From: Clostridia bacterium
GTDB taxonomy: Bacteria > Bacillota > Clostridia > Christensenellales > Aristaeellaceae
Assembly: GCA_017524725.1 (NCBI GenBank)
Contig: JAFXUZ010000075.1
Location: 1-64,000 of the forward strand
Reading direction: 5' to 3'
DNA: 64,000 nucleotides
Part shown: positions 50,874 through 59,067 of the stretch, piece by piece
How positions within the stretch are numbered: position 1 is the first letter of the stretch
Layout: each line of letters opens with the position of its first letter
The notes under the pieces: generated by a model
Told to the model about the DNA's origin: nothing
Database searches by the model: none
The model's input: only the letters and a program-made list of their open reading frames with translations
Made by a program: the position numbers and the translations under genes

Positions 50874-50999
50874 CGGCATATCAAAACAGGATCGTCTTTT
50901 TTTGGCGTTTCCCCGGGATCCTTATGACAGGGTGCGGAGGAAAACAGCAAAAACAGTAACAACATCGCAAAAACAGGACAGGTTTTTTCTGCACTGCAG

Positions 51000-51047
51000 T
51001 TGACAGGTTGCGCACAATATTCTATAATAATAACGCAACATACGCAA
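51000..51047 (+). promoter_or_regulatory. Consensus promoter with flanking inverted repeats before the XRE gene
   Basis: TTGACA (51000-51005), 17 bases, TATAAT (51023-51028). GTTGCG (51007-51012) and CGCAAC (51034-51039) form an inverted repeat around the -10 box, and ACGCAA occurs again at 51042-51047. These are plausible binding sites for the adjacent XRE repressor. Confidence 0.7.
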
Positions 51048-51085
51048 TTCATGCGGCCGAAGGCCGAATGCCGGGAGGGGAGAAC

Positions 51086-51511
51086 ATGACCTTTGGTGAA
51101 AAAGTGCGCGCAGCCAGATTGGCGGCCGGGTACAGCCAGAGAGACGTGTCGGAGATGACGGGGCTGTCCCTGCGCACCATACAGAATTACGAAAGCGGGG
51201 AAAGGCTGCCCAAGCAGAGGGAAAGCTACACCCTGATGAGCCGGGCGCTGAACGTCCCCATCCAGACGCTTCTGGATGAAAACGCGGACTTCACCCTGGA
51301 GACCCAGGACGAGCACGTCAGCCGGGCGGCGGGGGAGGCCCGCCGACTGGTGGATGAGGTGTCGGTGCTGTACGCCGGGGGCGATCTGTGCGAGGAGGAC
51401 ATGGATGCGATGATGCGGGCCATCCAGGACGCCTACTGGATCGCCAAAGAGCGGGGACGCAAATTCCAGCGCCGCGTGGCGGAGACCCGGAAGGACGTGG
51501 AGAACGGATGA
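51086..51511 (+). CDS. XRE family HTH regulator
   Basis: A 141-residue protein. Residues 1-60 form a Cro/C1 HTH (FGEKVRAARLAAGYSQRDVSEMTGLSLRTIQNYESGERLP). The remainder is helical and may mediate dimerisation or contact with the partner protease. The start follows GGAGGGG and MTFGEK. Its last codons overlap the start of the ImmA-like gene (ATGA), a typical ImmR-ImmA arrangement of mobile elements, though no element is seen here. Confidence 0.87.
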   Translation: MTFGEKVRAARLAAGYSQRDVSEMTGLSLRTIQNYESGERLPKQRESYTLMSRALNVPIQTLLDENADFTLETQDEHVSRAAGEARRLVDEVSVLYAGGDLCEEDMDAMMRAIQDAYWIAKERGRKFQRRVAETRKDVENG

Positions 51512-52041
51512 CTTATCCGCCTTCTGTCACCCTGGCGGCGGACGTCGCTTTAAAATGCGGCACCAGGGATCCCTTCCGCATCTGTGCGGAAGAAGGGATC
51601 ACCGTGCTCCTCCGGGACGACTTCAGGCGTCAGAAAGGCGCCTTCGCGGTGGTCGCCGGGGAGCCGTTCATCTTTATCAGCGGCGGATTGTCCGAAGAGA
51701 TGCAGCGCATCGTCTGCGCCCACGAGCTGGGGCATGCCCTTCTGCACCGGCGGGAAGGCAGCGACATCTTCCTGGAGTTCGAACTTTTTGACATGAACGA
51801 CCGGCGGGAATACGAAGCCAACGTGTTCGCCGCGGAGCTCCTGCTGGACGGGGACGAGATATGGAGCCTGGCCCGGGAAGGCAGGGACGCGGTGCAGATC
51901 GCCCGGTGCATGGGCACCAACGTCAACCTGGTTTTGCTCAAGCTCAGCCAGATGAACCGGCGCGGCTGCGGCTTTCACCTGCCCAGGCCCGTCGGCAGCC
52001 GATTTCTTGGCAGCATCGGGGACGACGCCGGGACCATTTGA
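51508..52041 (+). CDS. ImmA/IrrE family metallopeptidase
   Basis: A 177-residue protein. The zinc site AHELGHALLH (HExxH at 72-76) and the downstream EYEANVFAAELL block (third ligand near Glu103) are intact. Relatives cleave the cognate XRE-type repressor to induce an element or stress response. It overlaps the XRE gene by 4 bases and has no separate promoter. The tail (about 150-177) is Gly/Arg-rich and runs up to the heptamer repeat. Confidence 0.88.
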   Translation: MTYPPSVTLAADVALKCGTRDPFRICAEEGITVLLRDDFRRQKGAFAVVAGEPFIFISGGLSEEMQRIVCAHELGHALLHRREGSDIFLEFELFDMNDRREYEANVFAAELLLDGDEIWSLAREGRDAVQIARCMGTNVNLVLLKLSQMNRRGCGFHLPRPVGSRFLGSIGDDAGTI

Positions 52042-52048
52042 AAAAGAG

Positions 52049-52113
52049 CGGAGAGTGAAGAGTGAAGAGTGGAGAGTGAAGAGTGGAGAGTGAAGTTTTG
52101 GAATGGTCCGGAA
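52049..52113 (+). repeat. Heptamer repeat (RAGAGTG) copy 2
   Basis: Six heptamers (GAGAGTG or AAGAGTG) lie in a row and then AAGTTTTGGAATGG. It starts just after the ImmA-like stop codon and shares its flank with copy 1 at 49659-49700. Confidence 0.78.
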
Positions 52114-52125
52114 AATACAAAATGC

Positions 52126-52154
52126 TTGACAAGGCGGTTGTTTTCGTGTAATAT
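52126..52154 (+). promoter_or_regulatory. Promoter of the rplU-prp-rpmA operon
   Basis: TTGACA (52126-52131), 17 bases, TAATAT (52149-52154). It precedes a structured leader. Confidence 0.75.
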
Positions 52155-52159
52155 CTTTC

Positions 52160-52272
52160 GGTAAGCCGCTCGGGAGGGGCTCCTTAACGCGCTTTGCGCG
52201 GCCTCATGGCAGGATTGCCATCCTTTGCCTCCAAGCAAGTCCCGGCGAGTAAATTTTCAGGAGGTGCTGCCC
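52160..52272 (+). promoter_or_regulatory. Structured 5' leader of rplU (possible L21 leader)
   Basis: About 110 bases between promoter and rplU contain several hairpins (GCGC-TTT-GCGC, ATGGCA-GGAT-TGCCAT) and complementary GGGAGG and CCTCC segments. The position matches the L21 leader known from Bacillota, but I cannot confirm the motif by eye. Confidence 0.4.
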
Positions 52273-52578
52273 ATGTATGCGATCATCGCGACCGGCGGCA
52301 AACAGTACAAGGTATCCGAAGGCGATACCATCTATGTCGAGAAGCTCGAAGCGCCCGTAGGAGAAGTCGTTACCTTCCCCGTCCTGATGCTCTCCGGAGA
52401 GACCATCGCGGTGGGCGATCCCACCATCGAAGGCGCCTGCGTCACGGGCAAGATCCTTCAGCACGGCCGCGGAGAAAAGATCCGCATCCTCAAGTACAAG
52501 AGCAAGAAGAACTATCGCCGCAAGGCCGGACATCGTCAGCCCTTCACCAAGGTGGAGATCACCGGAGTGAACGCGTAA
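52273..52578 (+). CDS. rplU: Ribosomal protein bL21
   Basis: A 101-residue ribosomal protein of full length ([57 protein letters not shown]). It binds 23S rRNA in the 50S subunit. AGGAGG precedes the ATG; the longer frame lies in the leader. Confidence 0.97.
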   Translation: MYAIIATGGKQYKVSEGDTIYVEKLEAPVGEVVTFPVLMLSGETIAVGDPTIEGACVTGKILQHGRGEKIRILKYKSKKNYRRKAGHRQPFTKVEITGVNA

Positions 52579-52579
52579 C

Positions 52580-52906
52580 ATGATCCGCGCTGAGCTGTTG
52601 AAAGACGGCAGGGGCGGGTATGTGGGATTCAATGTGGAAGGCCATGCCGGATGGGCCGATGAGGGCAGCGACATCGTATGCGCCGCGGTATCCATACTGA
52701 CCTGCGCCTGCGCCAACGCTTTGGAAAGCGTGTGCGGCCTGCGTCCTGAGACCAGGGCGCGCAAGGGAAGCATGCATGTGCGCATCCCGGGGGAGGCCGG
52801 CCATGACGCCCAGGTGGTCCTGGGCGTGCTGAGGCAGGGCCTCGGTGACCTTCAGGAACAGTATCCCGACTTTATTGCATTCGACGAAATAAAACTGGAG
52901 GAATGA
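52580..52906 (+). CDS. prp: Ribosomal-processing cysteine protease Prp
   Basis: A 108-residue protease. The catalytic His22 lies in VEGHAGWA and Cys34 in SDIVCAAVS. It removes the N-terminal extension of L27 and is essential in Bacillota that carry that extension. It starts one base after the rplU stop and precedes rpmA, the standard order. Confidence 0.95.
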   Translation: MIRAELLKDGRGGYVGFNVEGHAGWADEGSDIVCAAVSILTCACANALESVCGLRPETRARKGSMHVRIPGEAGHDAQVVLGVLRQGLGDLQEQYPDFIAFDEIKLEE

Positions 52907-52909
52907 GTC

Positions 52910-53191
52910 ATGTTGAAGCTTGATCTGCAGCTTTTCGCCCATAAAAAAGGTATGGGCTCCACCCGCAACGGCCGGGACAGCGAATCCAAACGCCTCGGAC
53001 CCAAGCGTGCCGACGGACAGTTCGTTCTGGCGGGCAATATCCTGATGCGCCAGCGCGGCACCAAATTCACCCCCGGCCTGAACGTGGGCATCGGCAAGGA
53101 CGATACCCTGTTTGCCAAGGCTGACGGCATCATGCGCTTCGAGCGCGTGGGCAAGACCGGCAAGCAGATCTCCGTTCATCCCGCGGAATGA
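52910..53191 (+). CDS. rpmA: Ribosomal protein bL27 with cleavable N-terminus
   Basis: A 93-residue protein. The extension [10 protein letters not shown] precedes [20 protein letters not shown], the mature start that reaches the peptidyl transferase centre. LQLFA-H is the Prp cleavage site. The extension and Prp occur together, which confirms the Bacillota/Fusobacteriota-type processing pathway. Confidence 0.97.
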   Translation: MLKLDLQLFAHKKGMGSTRNGRDSESKRLGPKRADGQFVLAGNILMRQRGTKFTPGLNVGIGKDDTLFAKADGIMRFERVGKTGKQISVHPAE

Positions 53192-53222
53192 TCGGCGAAT
53201 AAGCGCACAAAGGTAAACGGAC

Positions 53223-53312
53223 AGCGGCGTTCCCATAAAGGAGCGCCGCTGCCTTTGTATGCCGGGGATGCCGGCGCACTCAGGAGTGCCTGCGCATCCC
53301 CGTTTTTTATTT
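53223..53312 (+). terminator. Double hairpin terminator of the ribosomal protein operon
   Basis: The first hairpin is CAGCGGCG/CGCCGCTG (about 53222-53251). The second, GGGGATGC...GCATCCCC with an inner GGCGCACT/AGTGCC stem (about 53263-53302), is followed by GTTTTTTATTTG. Confidence 0.82.
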
Positions 53313-53340
53313 GCTTATTCCCACTGCCCGGGATAAGGGT

Positions 53341-55053
53341 TCATTCCTCTTTCGGCAGCACTTCCTGCGCGGAGGCGCCGGACGCGGCGCGGCTGATTAG
53401 GAGCGTCAGGGTTTCCATGTCCAGGACCACCCGGTCTTCCCTTTTCCCCAGGGAGGGAACGGGCTCGGCAGGTTCGGCGGTCAGTTCGGCCCGGAGGGCT
53501 TCCCTCCCGGACACATCGGTGATCACGCCGCGCAGGATGCAGGGATCATCTGCGCCGGGCAGCGTCACGTCCGCACGGGCGGTCGCCGGTTCTTTGGAGG
53601 AGGACCATTCCGTTCGGGTGATCAAAAAGGCCAGGTGATCCGGGGACGGATATTCCGCACGGCAGAGGAATTCCTGCGTGCTGTCACGGTAAAGCAGTTT
53701 TTCACCGTCCCAGACCAGCTCCGTATAATTGCCCCGGCCGTGTTCCACGGCGCAGAAACGGCCGTAGGACAGTTTCTTCCCTTCGTCCAGGTCCAGGCGC
53801 AGGGTGGCCGTGCTGTCCGCCGTGTCCGCACGCAGGTCCATGCCGGCTTCGCTGAAGGACAGGCGCAGGGCGGTGATATCGCCCCGCCTGTCCTGATGGC
53901 TAAAGCGGAGGGCAGCGCTTTGCCTGCCGGCGGTCAGGCCGAAGTCGACCGTTTCCAAGATACGTCCCCTGTCGCTCAGCTTCAGGGTGCCGTCATAGGC
54001 CCTCAGGTATTCCCGGCTGCCGACGTTTTCGGTCTCGGTCATGTTAAGGACGATCTTCGACGCTTCGCCGCCGTTACCTGTGACGGTCAGGGCGCCGTCC
54101 ACCGTCCAGGTCTGGGCCCGTATGGCGACACTGCCCAGATAGGAGGAAAGGGATTTGGTCAGGTACGCTTCCATACGGCTCACGTTCCCCATCAGGCTTC
54201 CATAGGCGGAGGCGGAAAACCCGTAAGCCCCGTAGGCCGAGCCCGGCAGCAGACGGGCATCGAAGAAAAGCTGCTCATCCTTTACATTCAGGGTCCCGGA
54301 TGCGATGAACAGGGTGCCGGAGGGCTGAAGGGTGATGTCCAGGGTCAGGAAGGCGTCCGGTGCGCCGGCGAGAAGTCCCCGGCGCGCCCGGTCCCATTCC
54401 CTTTGGAGCGCGTCGGCGTCCGGGATCTCCGGCATGCCGGCGGCTTTAAGGAACGGCTTCAGGTCCCCAAGAAGCGACGAGACCGTCTGCGTGTCCGCAA
54501 GGATCCCGTCGGCCAGGGCGACCAGGGCATCCATTGCCTGCCGCGCGTCGCCGCTGATATGGATCCGGACGGCGGAAGGGGAGAGGTCGGATATCGAAAC
54601 CATCGGGGAAAGCAGGCTCCAGGCTTTCATGGCCCATAATGAAATCGGCTCCCGGTATTTGGCAATGAGCGCGTCCAGCCCCCGGGCGGCGGGAGCGGCA
54701 TAACCCTGCGCCAGGGCGGTGAACAGGCTGAAGGGAACCTCCACGACCTGCCCCCCGTACAGGATCCACAGGGCTTCCTGTCCCGCTTCCAGGGCGGCGG
54801 CAGTTGTTCCGCCGGCATCCGCTTCCAGGCGTAAACCGTTTTCTGTCGGCAGGAGCCGGAGCGTAACGCTGTCGGGCGGAACGGTCAGGGCCAGGGACAG
54901 CGCCTGGGAAGCGGGATCGCAGCTTTCCAGGGCGCCGGCCAGGCGGGACAGGAACAGGGGACGGTTGTCCCGCTGGGGCGTGCTTTCCTCCGCCAGGGCG
55001 GGCATCAGGCACAGCGCCAGGCAGACGGCAAGGGCCAGGATCCTTTTCAACAT
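53341..55053 (-). CDS. Secreted protein of unknown function
   Basis: A 570-residue exported protein, signal peptide 1-21 (cleavage after ALA), no lipobox. No family is recognised. The chain looks like a long beta-rich domain (DGALTVTGNGGEASKIVLNMTETENVGSREY, DGTLKLSDRGRILETVDFGLTAG), resembling repeated amphipathic strands of lipid- or protein-binding scaffolds. The start at 55053 follows TAAGGAGG; a TTGACC-17-TATAGT promoter lies at 55132-55160. It is monocistronic. Confidence 0.65.
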   Translation of the reverse strand: MLKRILALAVCLALCLMPALAEESTPQRDNRPLFLSRLAGALESCDPASQALSLALTVPPDSVTLRLLPTENGLRLEADAGGTTAAALEAGQEALWILYGGQVVEVPFSLFTALAQGYAAPAARGLDALIAKYREPISLWAMKAWSLLSPMVSISDLSPSAVRIHISGDARQAMDALVALADGILADTQTVSSLLGDLKPFLKAAGMPEIPDADALQREWDRARRGLLAGAPDAFLTLDITLQPSGTLFIASGTLNVKDEQLFFDARLLPGSAYGAYGFSASAYGSLMGNVSRMEAYLTKSLSSYLGSVAIRAQTWTVDGALTVTGNGGEASKIVLNMTETENVGSREYLRAYDGTLKLSDRGRILETVDFGLTAGRQSAALRFSHQDRRGDITALRLSFSEAGMDLRADTADSTATLRLDLDEGKKLSYGRFCAVEHGRGNYTELVWDGEKLLYRDSTQEFLCRAEYPSPDHLAFLITRTEWSSSKEPATARADVTLPGADDPCILRGVITDVSGREALRAELTAEPAEPVPSLGKREDRVVLDMETLTLLISRAASGASAQEVLPKEE

Positions 55054-55131
55054 ATTCGATTGCCTCCTTACGTGTTCTGTCGGGGGTATGGTGTTTCCGG
55101 CGATGCAAAAAACGGCCTTGCTTATGGTCCT

Positions 55132-55160
55132 ACTATAAAACAACCGGAGCAAAAGGTCAA
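55132..55160 (-). promoter_or_regulatory. Promoter of the secreted unknown protein gene
   Basis: Reverse-strand TTGACC (55155-55160), 17 bases, TATAGT (55132-55137). Confidence 0.7.
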
Positions 55161-55327
55161 TCCTGTCCGGAAATAAGGCGCGAATTACAGCCGGAGCGCC
55201 CGGAACTGTCAATTAAAGAAAATTAACTGTTACTGAGCAATAAACAATGAAATCTGTATTATAATAATACATGGATGGATCGTTCGCATGAGCCATCTCC
55301 CGGAATATGGGGCAGAGGAGCGTGAAA

Positions 55328-57850
55328 ATGGATACAAAAAGGGAAAAAATAACAGAAAATGAAACGCACTTAAGGAAAAGGACCGGGAAAACGGCCGCGG
55401 TTATCCTGGCATGCGTTTTTCTGGTTTTGTTTATTTCCGGCGCCCTCGCCGCGGACGGCGATCCGGTGGAGACCATTGCCAACCCGGCAAATACCACCAT
55501 TGATGTTTTTGACTTCTGGGTCTACGACAACAGGGGGACAAGCGCAAAAACTTTTTTCACTACCGGCATCAACCTGGATCATACGCTTTATTTTTCATCG
55601 AACCGGACTGCGGAACTCTGGAACAAATATACCGGTGAGGGAAAAGGCTGCTTCCAGGGCATCGTACAGCGTCGGCTTGGCGAGGACGGGTATCCAATCC
55701 TGGCGGTGGGGGACCAGGAGGACCCGGAAAGCCTGGCCTTCCTTTTTGACGCAAGTGAATTCGATGACAACGGCAAGCCGGCCAAACGGAGCTATATGGG
55801 AGCCAACTACCTGCTTACGGTGGACGAAAACGGATATTATGCGTTTGATTCCGCTGTCCATAAAGCCATTCTGGATAAAAATACCCATTATTTTGACGTA
55901 ACGGAACAGTCGGAAGGAGGGTTCTGGCCCCTGTCCCAAACAGAGAATGACAAGTATTTTTTCGGAGTGCACCTAAAATCGGAGTTTTCCATTCCCGCGG
56001 ACAGGAAGGTGCTGAACCCGGCGGGGGAGTATCAGGACATGGTGTATGAATTCCGCGGTGACGATGACGTATGGATGTTTATCGACGGGGTGCTGGTAGG
56101 CGACGTGGGCGGGATCCATAATGCCCACGCCCTGACAGTCAACTTCGCTACCGGCAAGGTATGCATCTGGAACGCGAAGAAGCCGGGATACCGTGCATCT
56201 ACGTATATCGAGACCACGATCTATGAAATGTTCAGGGAAGCCCTGGGCGAGGAAGCGGCCCAGAGGGATTTCCAGTGGAAGGAGGAGCCTGACGGCACCT
56301 ATAAAACTTTGGCGGGGGGCACATACCACACCATGGACTTTTTCTACCTGGAACGCGGCGCCGGCAATTCCAACATGGAAGTCCATTACAACATGATCAG
56401 TACTTACGACTTTACCGGGCACAAGACGCTAAGGAACGCAGACCCGTCGGTCACCACGGTGCTGCAGCGGGATCAGTTCAAATACAGGCTGACCGGCTTT
56501 CCCATCGAGATCGATCAGGACGGCCTAAAGTGGCTGGAGGCCGTGATGCCTGTCACGCAGCCGGATATGAACGTGACCTGGATGCCGGATTACGGACTTT
56601 ATCCACTGACCCTGGAGAACCAGAAACAGGCGCAAAGGGGAAACACTCCGAAGACCCTGCTGGTCGGCAACTCCGCCGACGGCAATATCAACTTCGGCAG
56701 CCTGGAACTGCGCAGCGGCGAGGACAGCCACGACACGGTGATGGAACTGTATATGGACAGGACTTTCCGGTATATCTATGAGGAACTGCCCCCGGACGGT
56801 GCAGACCTGAATGCGGACGGCAAAAGCTATACCTGGAAAGGAAAAACGGTTTACCCCAATGAGGACGGAAGCTACACCTTCGACGGGGTCGCTTATGACC
56901 TGACGAAATACTATTTTGAGGGTAAAGTCACCCCGGAGGGCTGGGTCAAGCACTTTTACAAGGACGATGAGTACACCGTGCCCCTGGATATCGGGTTCGT
57001 CAACTATGAAAACCGGTCGCTGGAGACGACCCTGACCGTCTCGAAACAGGTGGTCGGCAGCCAGGGCGACAGGAATCAGAAATTCAACTATACTCTGACC
57101 GTTCCGGAAAAGGCGGGGGAGACGCTGTATTACACTAAAAACGGCAGGCAGCCACGCTCCTCGGCGAAAGTCGGGAAAAACGGGACGTTTTCCTTTACTC
57201 TGAAGCACGGCGAATCCATCGAGTTCTACGGGATCCGGGAAACGTATACGGTGGCCGAGACCGGGTACGGCGATTACCGTGTCTGTTATCAGTTGGATGG
57301 CGGTGAAGAGGTACAGGAAAGCGTGTGCAGCCGTCCTTTTGACCTGACAGACCTTGCCGAAACGGTGGTATTCACCAATATCCTGTCAAGGGACGAGGTA
57401 GAGATAAGCGGAAACAAGATCCTTCTGGGCAGGGATATGACGGAGGATAAATTCACCTTCATCCTGACGCAGGCGGACGCAGAAGGAAAAGCGCTGCCGG
57501 AGGGGATCGTTCTGACCGCTTCGGTCGGCGCCGGAGCCGAACACGAGTCCGTTCCCTTCACCTTCAGCCCGATCGCCTATACCTATTCGGATTATGCCGG
57601 CGCCGAATACCGCGACGCGGACGGGAACGCGATCTTCTATTATATCGCCGGGGAAGTTATCCCGCCTGACGCGGCGGATCATTTCAAGGAAGGTATCCTG
57701 TACAGCCGGGAAAAGTTCCTGGTGCGGGTGACGCTGCGATATAACGAAGAGGACAAATCGCTGTCCGCAAGATGGACGGTGTACCCGTATGACGGAAACG
57801 GTATTCCCGAAAATCTGAAGCCTGCGGGCACACCTGCCGGAGGCGGATGA
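55328..57850 (+). CDS. Fibro-slime domain surface protein with pilin-like domains
   Basis: An 840-residue exported protein. A basic N-terminus and hydrophobic segment (about 22-42, ending SGALAA) act as signal. The fibro-slime/PA14-like domain (about 50-360) has its hallmark YEFRGDDDVWMFIDGVLVGDVGGIHNAHALTVNF. Two repeats of the streptococcal pilin/collagen-binding B type follow (TTLTVSKQVVGSQGDRNQKFNYTLTVPEKAG near 590, VEISGNKILLGRDMTEDKFTFILTQADAEG near 700), likely with isopeptide bonds. Such proteins are wall-anchored adhesins, but here the chain ends PAGTPAGGG without LPxTG motif or TM helix. The start follows GAGGAG at 55316. Confidence 0.82.
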   Translation: MDTKREKITENETHLRKRTGKTAAVILACVFLVLFISGALAADGDPVETIANPANTTIDVFDFWVYDNRGTSAKTFFTTGINLDHTLYFSSNRTAELWNKYTGEGKGCFQGIVQRRLGEDGYPILAVGDQEDPESLAFLFDASEFDDNGKPAKRSYMGANYLLTVDENGYYAFDSAVHKAILDKNTHYFDVTEQSEGGFWPLSQTENDKYFFGVHLKSEFSIPADRKVLNPAGEYQDMVYEFRGDDDVWMFIDGVLVGDVGGIHNAHALTVNFATGKVCIWNAKKPGYRASTYIETTIYEMFREALGEEAAQRDFQWKEEPDGTYKTLAGGTYHTMDFFYLERGAGNSNMEVHYNMISTYDFTGHKTLRNADPSVTTVLQRDQFKYRLTGFPIEIDQDGLKWLEAVMPVTQPDMNVTWMPDYGLYPLTLENQKQAQRGNTPKTLLVGNSADGNINFGSLELRSGEDSHDTVMELYMDRTFRYIYEELPPDGADLNADGKSYTWKGKTVYPNEDGSYTFDGVAYDLTKYYFEGKVTPEGWVKHFYKDDEYTVPLDIGFVNYENRSLETTLTVSKQVVGSQGDRNQKFNYTLTVPEKAGETLYYTKNGRQPRSSAKVGKNGTFSFTLKHGESIEFYGIRETYTVAETGYGDYRVCYQLDGGEEVQESVCSRPFDLTDLAETVVFTNILSRDEVEISGNKILLGRDMTEDKFTFILTQADAEGKALPEGIVLTASVGAGAEHESVPFTFSPIAYTYSDYAGAEYRDADGNAIFYYIAGEVIPPDAADHFKEGILYSREKFLVRVTLRYNEEDKSLSARWTVYPYDGNGIPENLKPAGTPAGGG

Positions 57851-57879
57851 AGTACGGGACCGGGAAGTACGGACAAAGG

Positions 57880-57907
57880 CCCGGGCGCATGAGGCGCCCG
57901 GGTTTTT
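57880..57907 (+). terminator. Terminator of the fibro-slime gene
   Basis: CCCGGGCGC (57880-57888) pairs with GCGCCCGGG (57894-57902), loop ATGAG, then TTTTT. Confidence 0.88.
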
Positions 57908-58086
57908 CGGCGCGCCGGGCATAGGACCGGTCCAGGCATGTGAAAGCTCCGCCGCGGAAGGCTTCCGTCAGGATAAAAAACGTGAGAAAAACGTGAGAAA
58001 AAAGACGAAATCGGCTTTCCATACCTTTCGGAACGTTTGCTTTTTATGTATAATATACAAAGGAATACGATTGAAGGAGTGACAAT

Positions 58087-59061
58087 ATGATCAAACAGCG
58101 CACGCCCCTGGTGACCCATATCTTTACGGCTGATCCTTCGGCCCACGTGTTCAACGGGAAGATATATATCTATCCCTCCCACGATATTCCCCATGAAGGC
58201 GAAGACAACGACGACGGCGACGAATACCGCATGGAGGACTACCACGTCCTGTCCATGGACGCGACCGACGCGCCGTGCGTGGACCACGGCTGCGCCCTGC
58301 ATATGAAGGACGTGCCCTGGGTGCTCAAACAGATGTGGGCGCCGGACGCCGCCTGCAAGGACGGAAAATATTACCTGTATTTCCCGGCCCGGGACAGGGA
58401 AGGGATCTTCAGGATCGGCGTTGCGGTATCCGACGATCCTGCCGGGCCCTTCGTTCCCGAAAAGGAGCCGATCCCGGGAAGCTGGAGCATCGATCCCGCC
58501 GTATTCTGCGACGACGACGGAAGAGCGTATATGGTTTACGGCGGACTGTGGGGCGGCCAGCTCGAAATGTGGCAGTCCGGCTCATTCGACCCGGACGCCC
58601 GCCGTCCCGAAGGGAACGACCCGGCCATTGGGCCGATGTTCGCGGAACTGGACAGCGATATGAAGCATTTCAGGACCGCGCCGAAGCACCTTGTGATCCT
58701 GGACGAAAACGGCATTCCCCTGCGGGCGGGGGATGAGGACCGCCGCTATTTTGAAGGCCCGTGGATGCATAAATTCAACGGCAAGTATTACCTGTCCTAC
58801 TCCACCGGCACCACCCATTACCTGGTGTACGCCGAGGGAAGCCGTCCGGACGGTCCTTTCACCTACAGGGGGAGGATCATGGAACCCGTCATCGGCTGGA
58901 CCACCCACCATTCCATCGTGGAGTTCGGGGGCAAATGGTACCTGCTCTATCATGACTGCGAGCTTTCCGGCGGCGTCAATCACCGCCGCACGGTCAAGTA
59001 TACCGAACTTACGATCCATGAGGATGGGACCATCGACACTATCCGGCCTTACGAGAGGTGA
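58087..59061 (+). CDS. GH43 glycosidase, cytoplasmic (beta-xylosidase / arabinofuranosidase type)
   Basis: A 324-residue five-blade propeller enzyme without signal peptide. The three GH43 acids are visible: Asp16 in FTADPSAHVF, Asp136 in WSIDPAVF and Glu223 in YFEGPWMHKF. The HHSIVEFGGKWYLLYHD block near the end is also typical. It resembles GH43 subfamilies acting on small xylo- or arabino-oligosaccharides. It is followed after 6 bases by a second GH43 gene with a signal peptide and then a GPH symporter, forming one utilisation unit. Confidence 0.87.
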   Translation: MIKQRTPLVTHIFTADPSAHVFNGKIYIYPSHDIPHEGEDNDDGDEYRMEDYHVLSMDATDAPCVDHGCALHMKDVPWVLKQMWAPDAACKDGKYYLYFPARDREGIFRIGVAVSDDPAGPFVPEKEPIPGSWSIDPAVFCDDDGRAYMVYGGLWGGQLEMWQSGSFDPDARRPEGNDPAIGPMFAELDSDMKHFRTAPKHLVILDENGIPLRAGDEDRRYFEGPWMHKFNGKYYLSYSTGTTHYLVYAEGSRPDGPFTYRGRIMEPVIGWTTHHSIVEFGGKWYLLYHDCELSGGVNHRRTVKYTELTIHEDGTIDTIRPYER

Positions 59062-59067
59062 TGAGGG

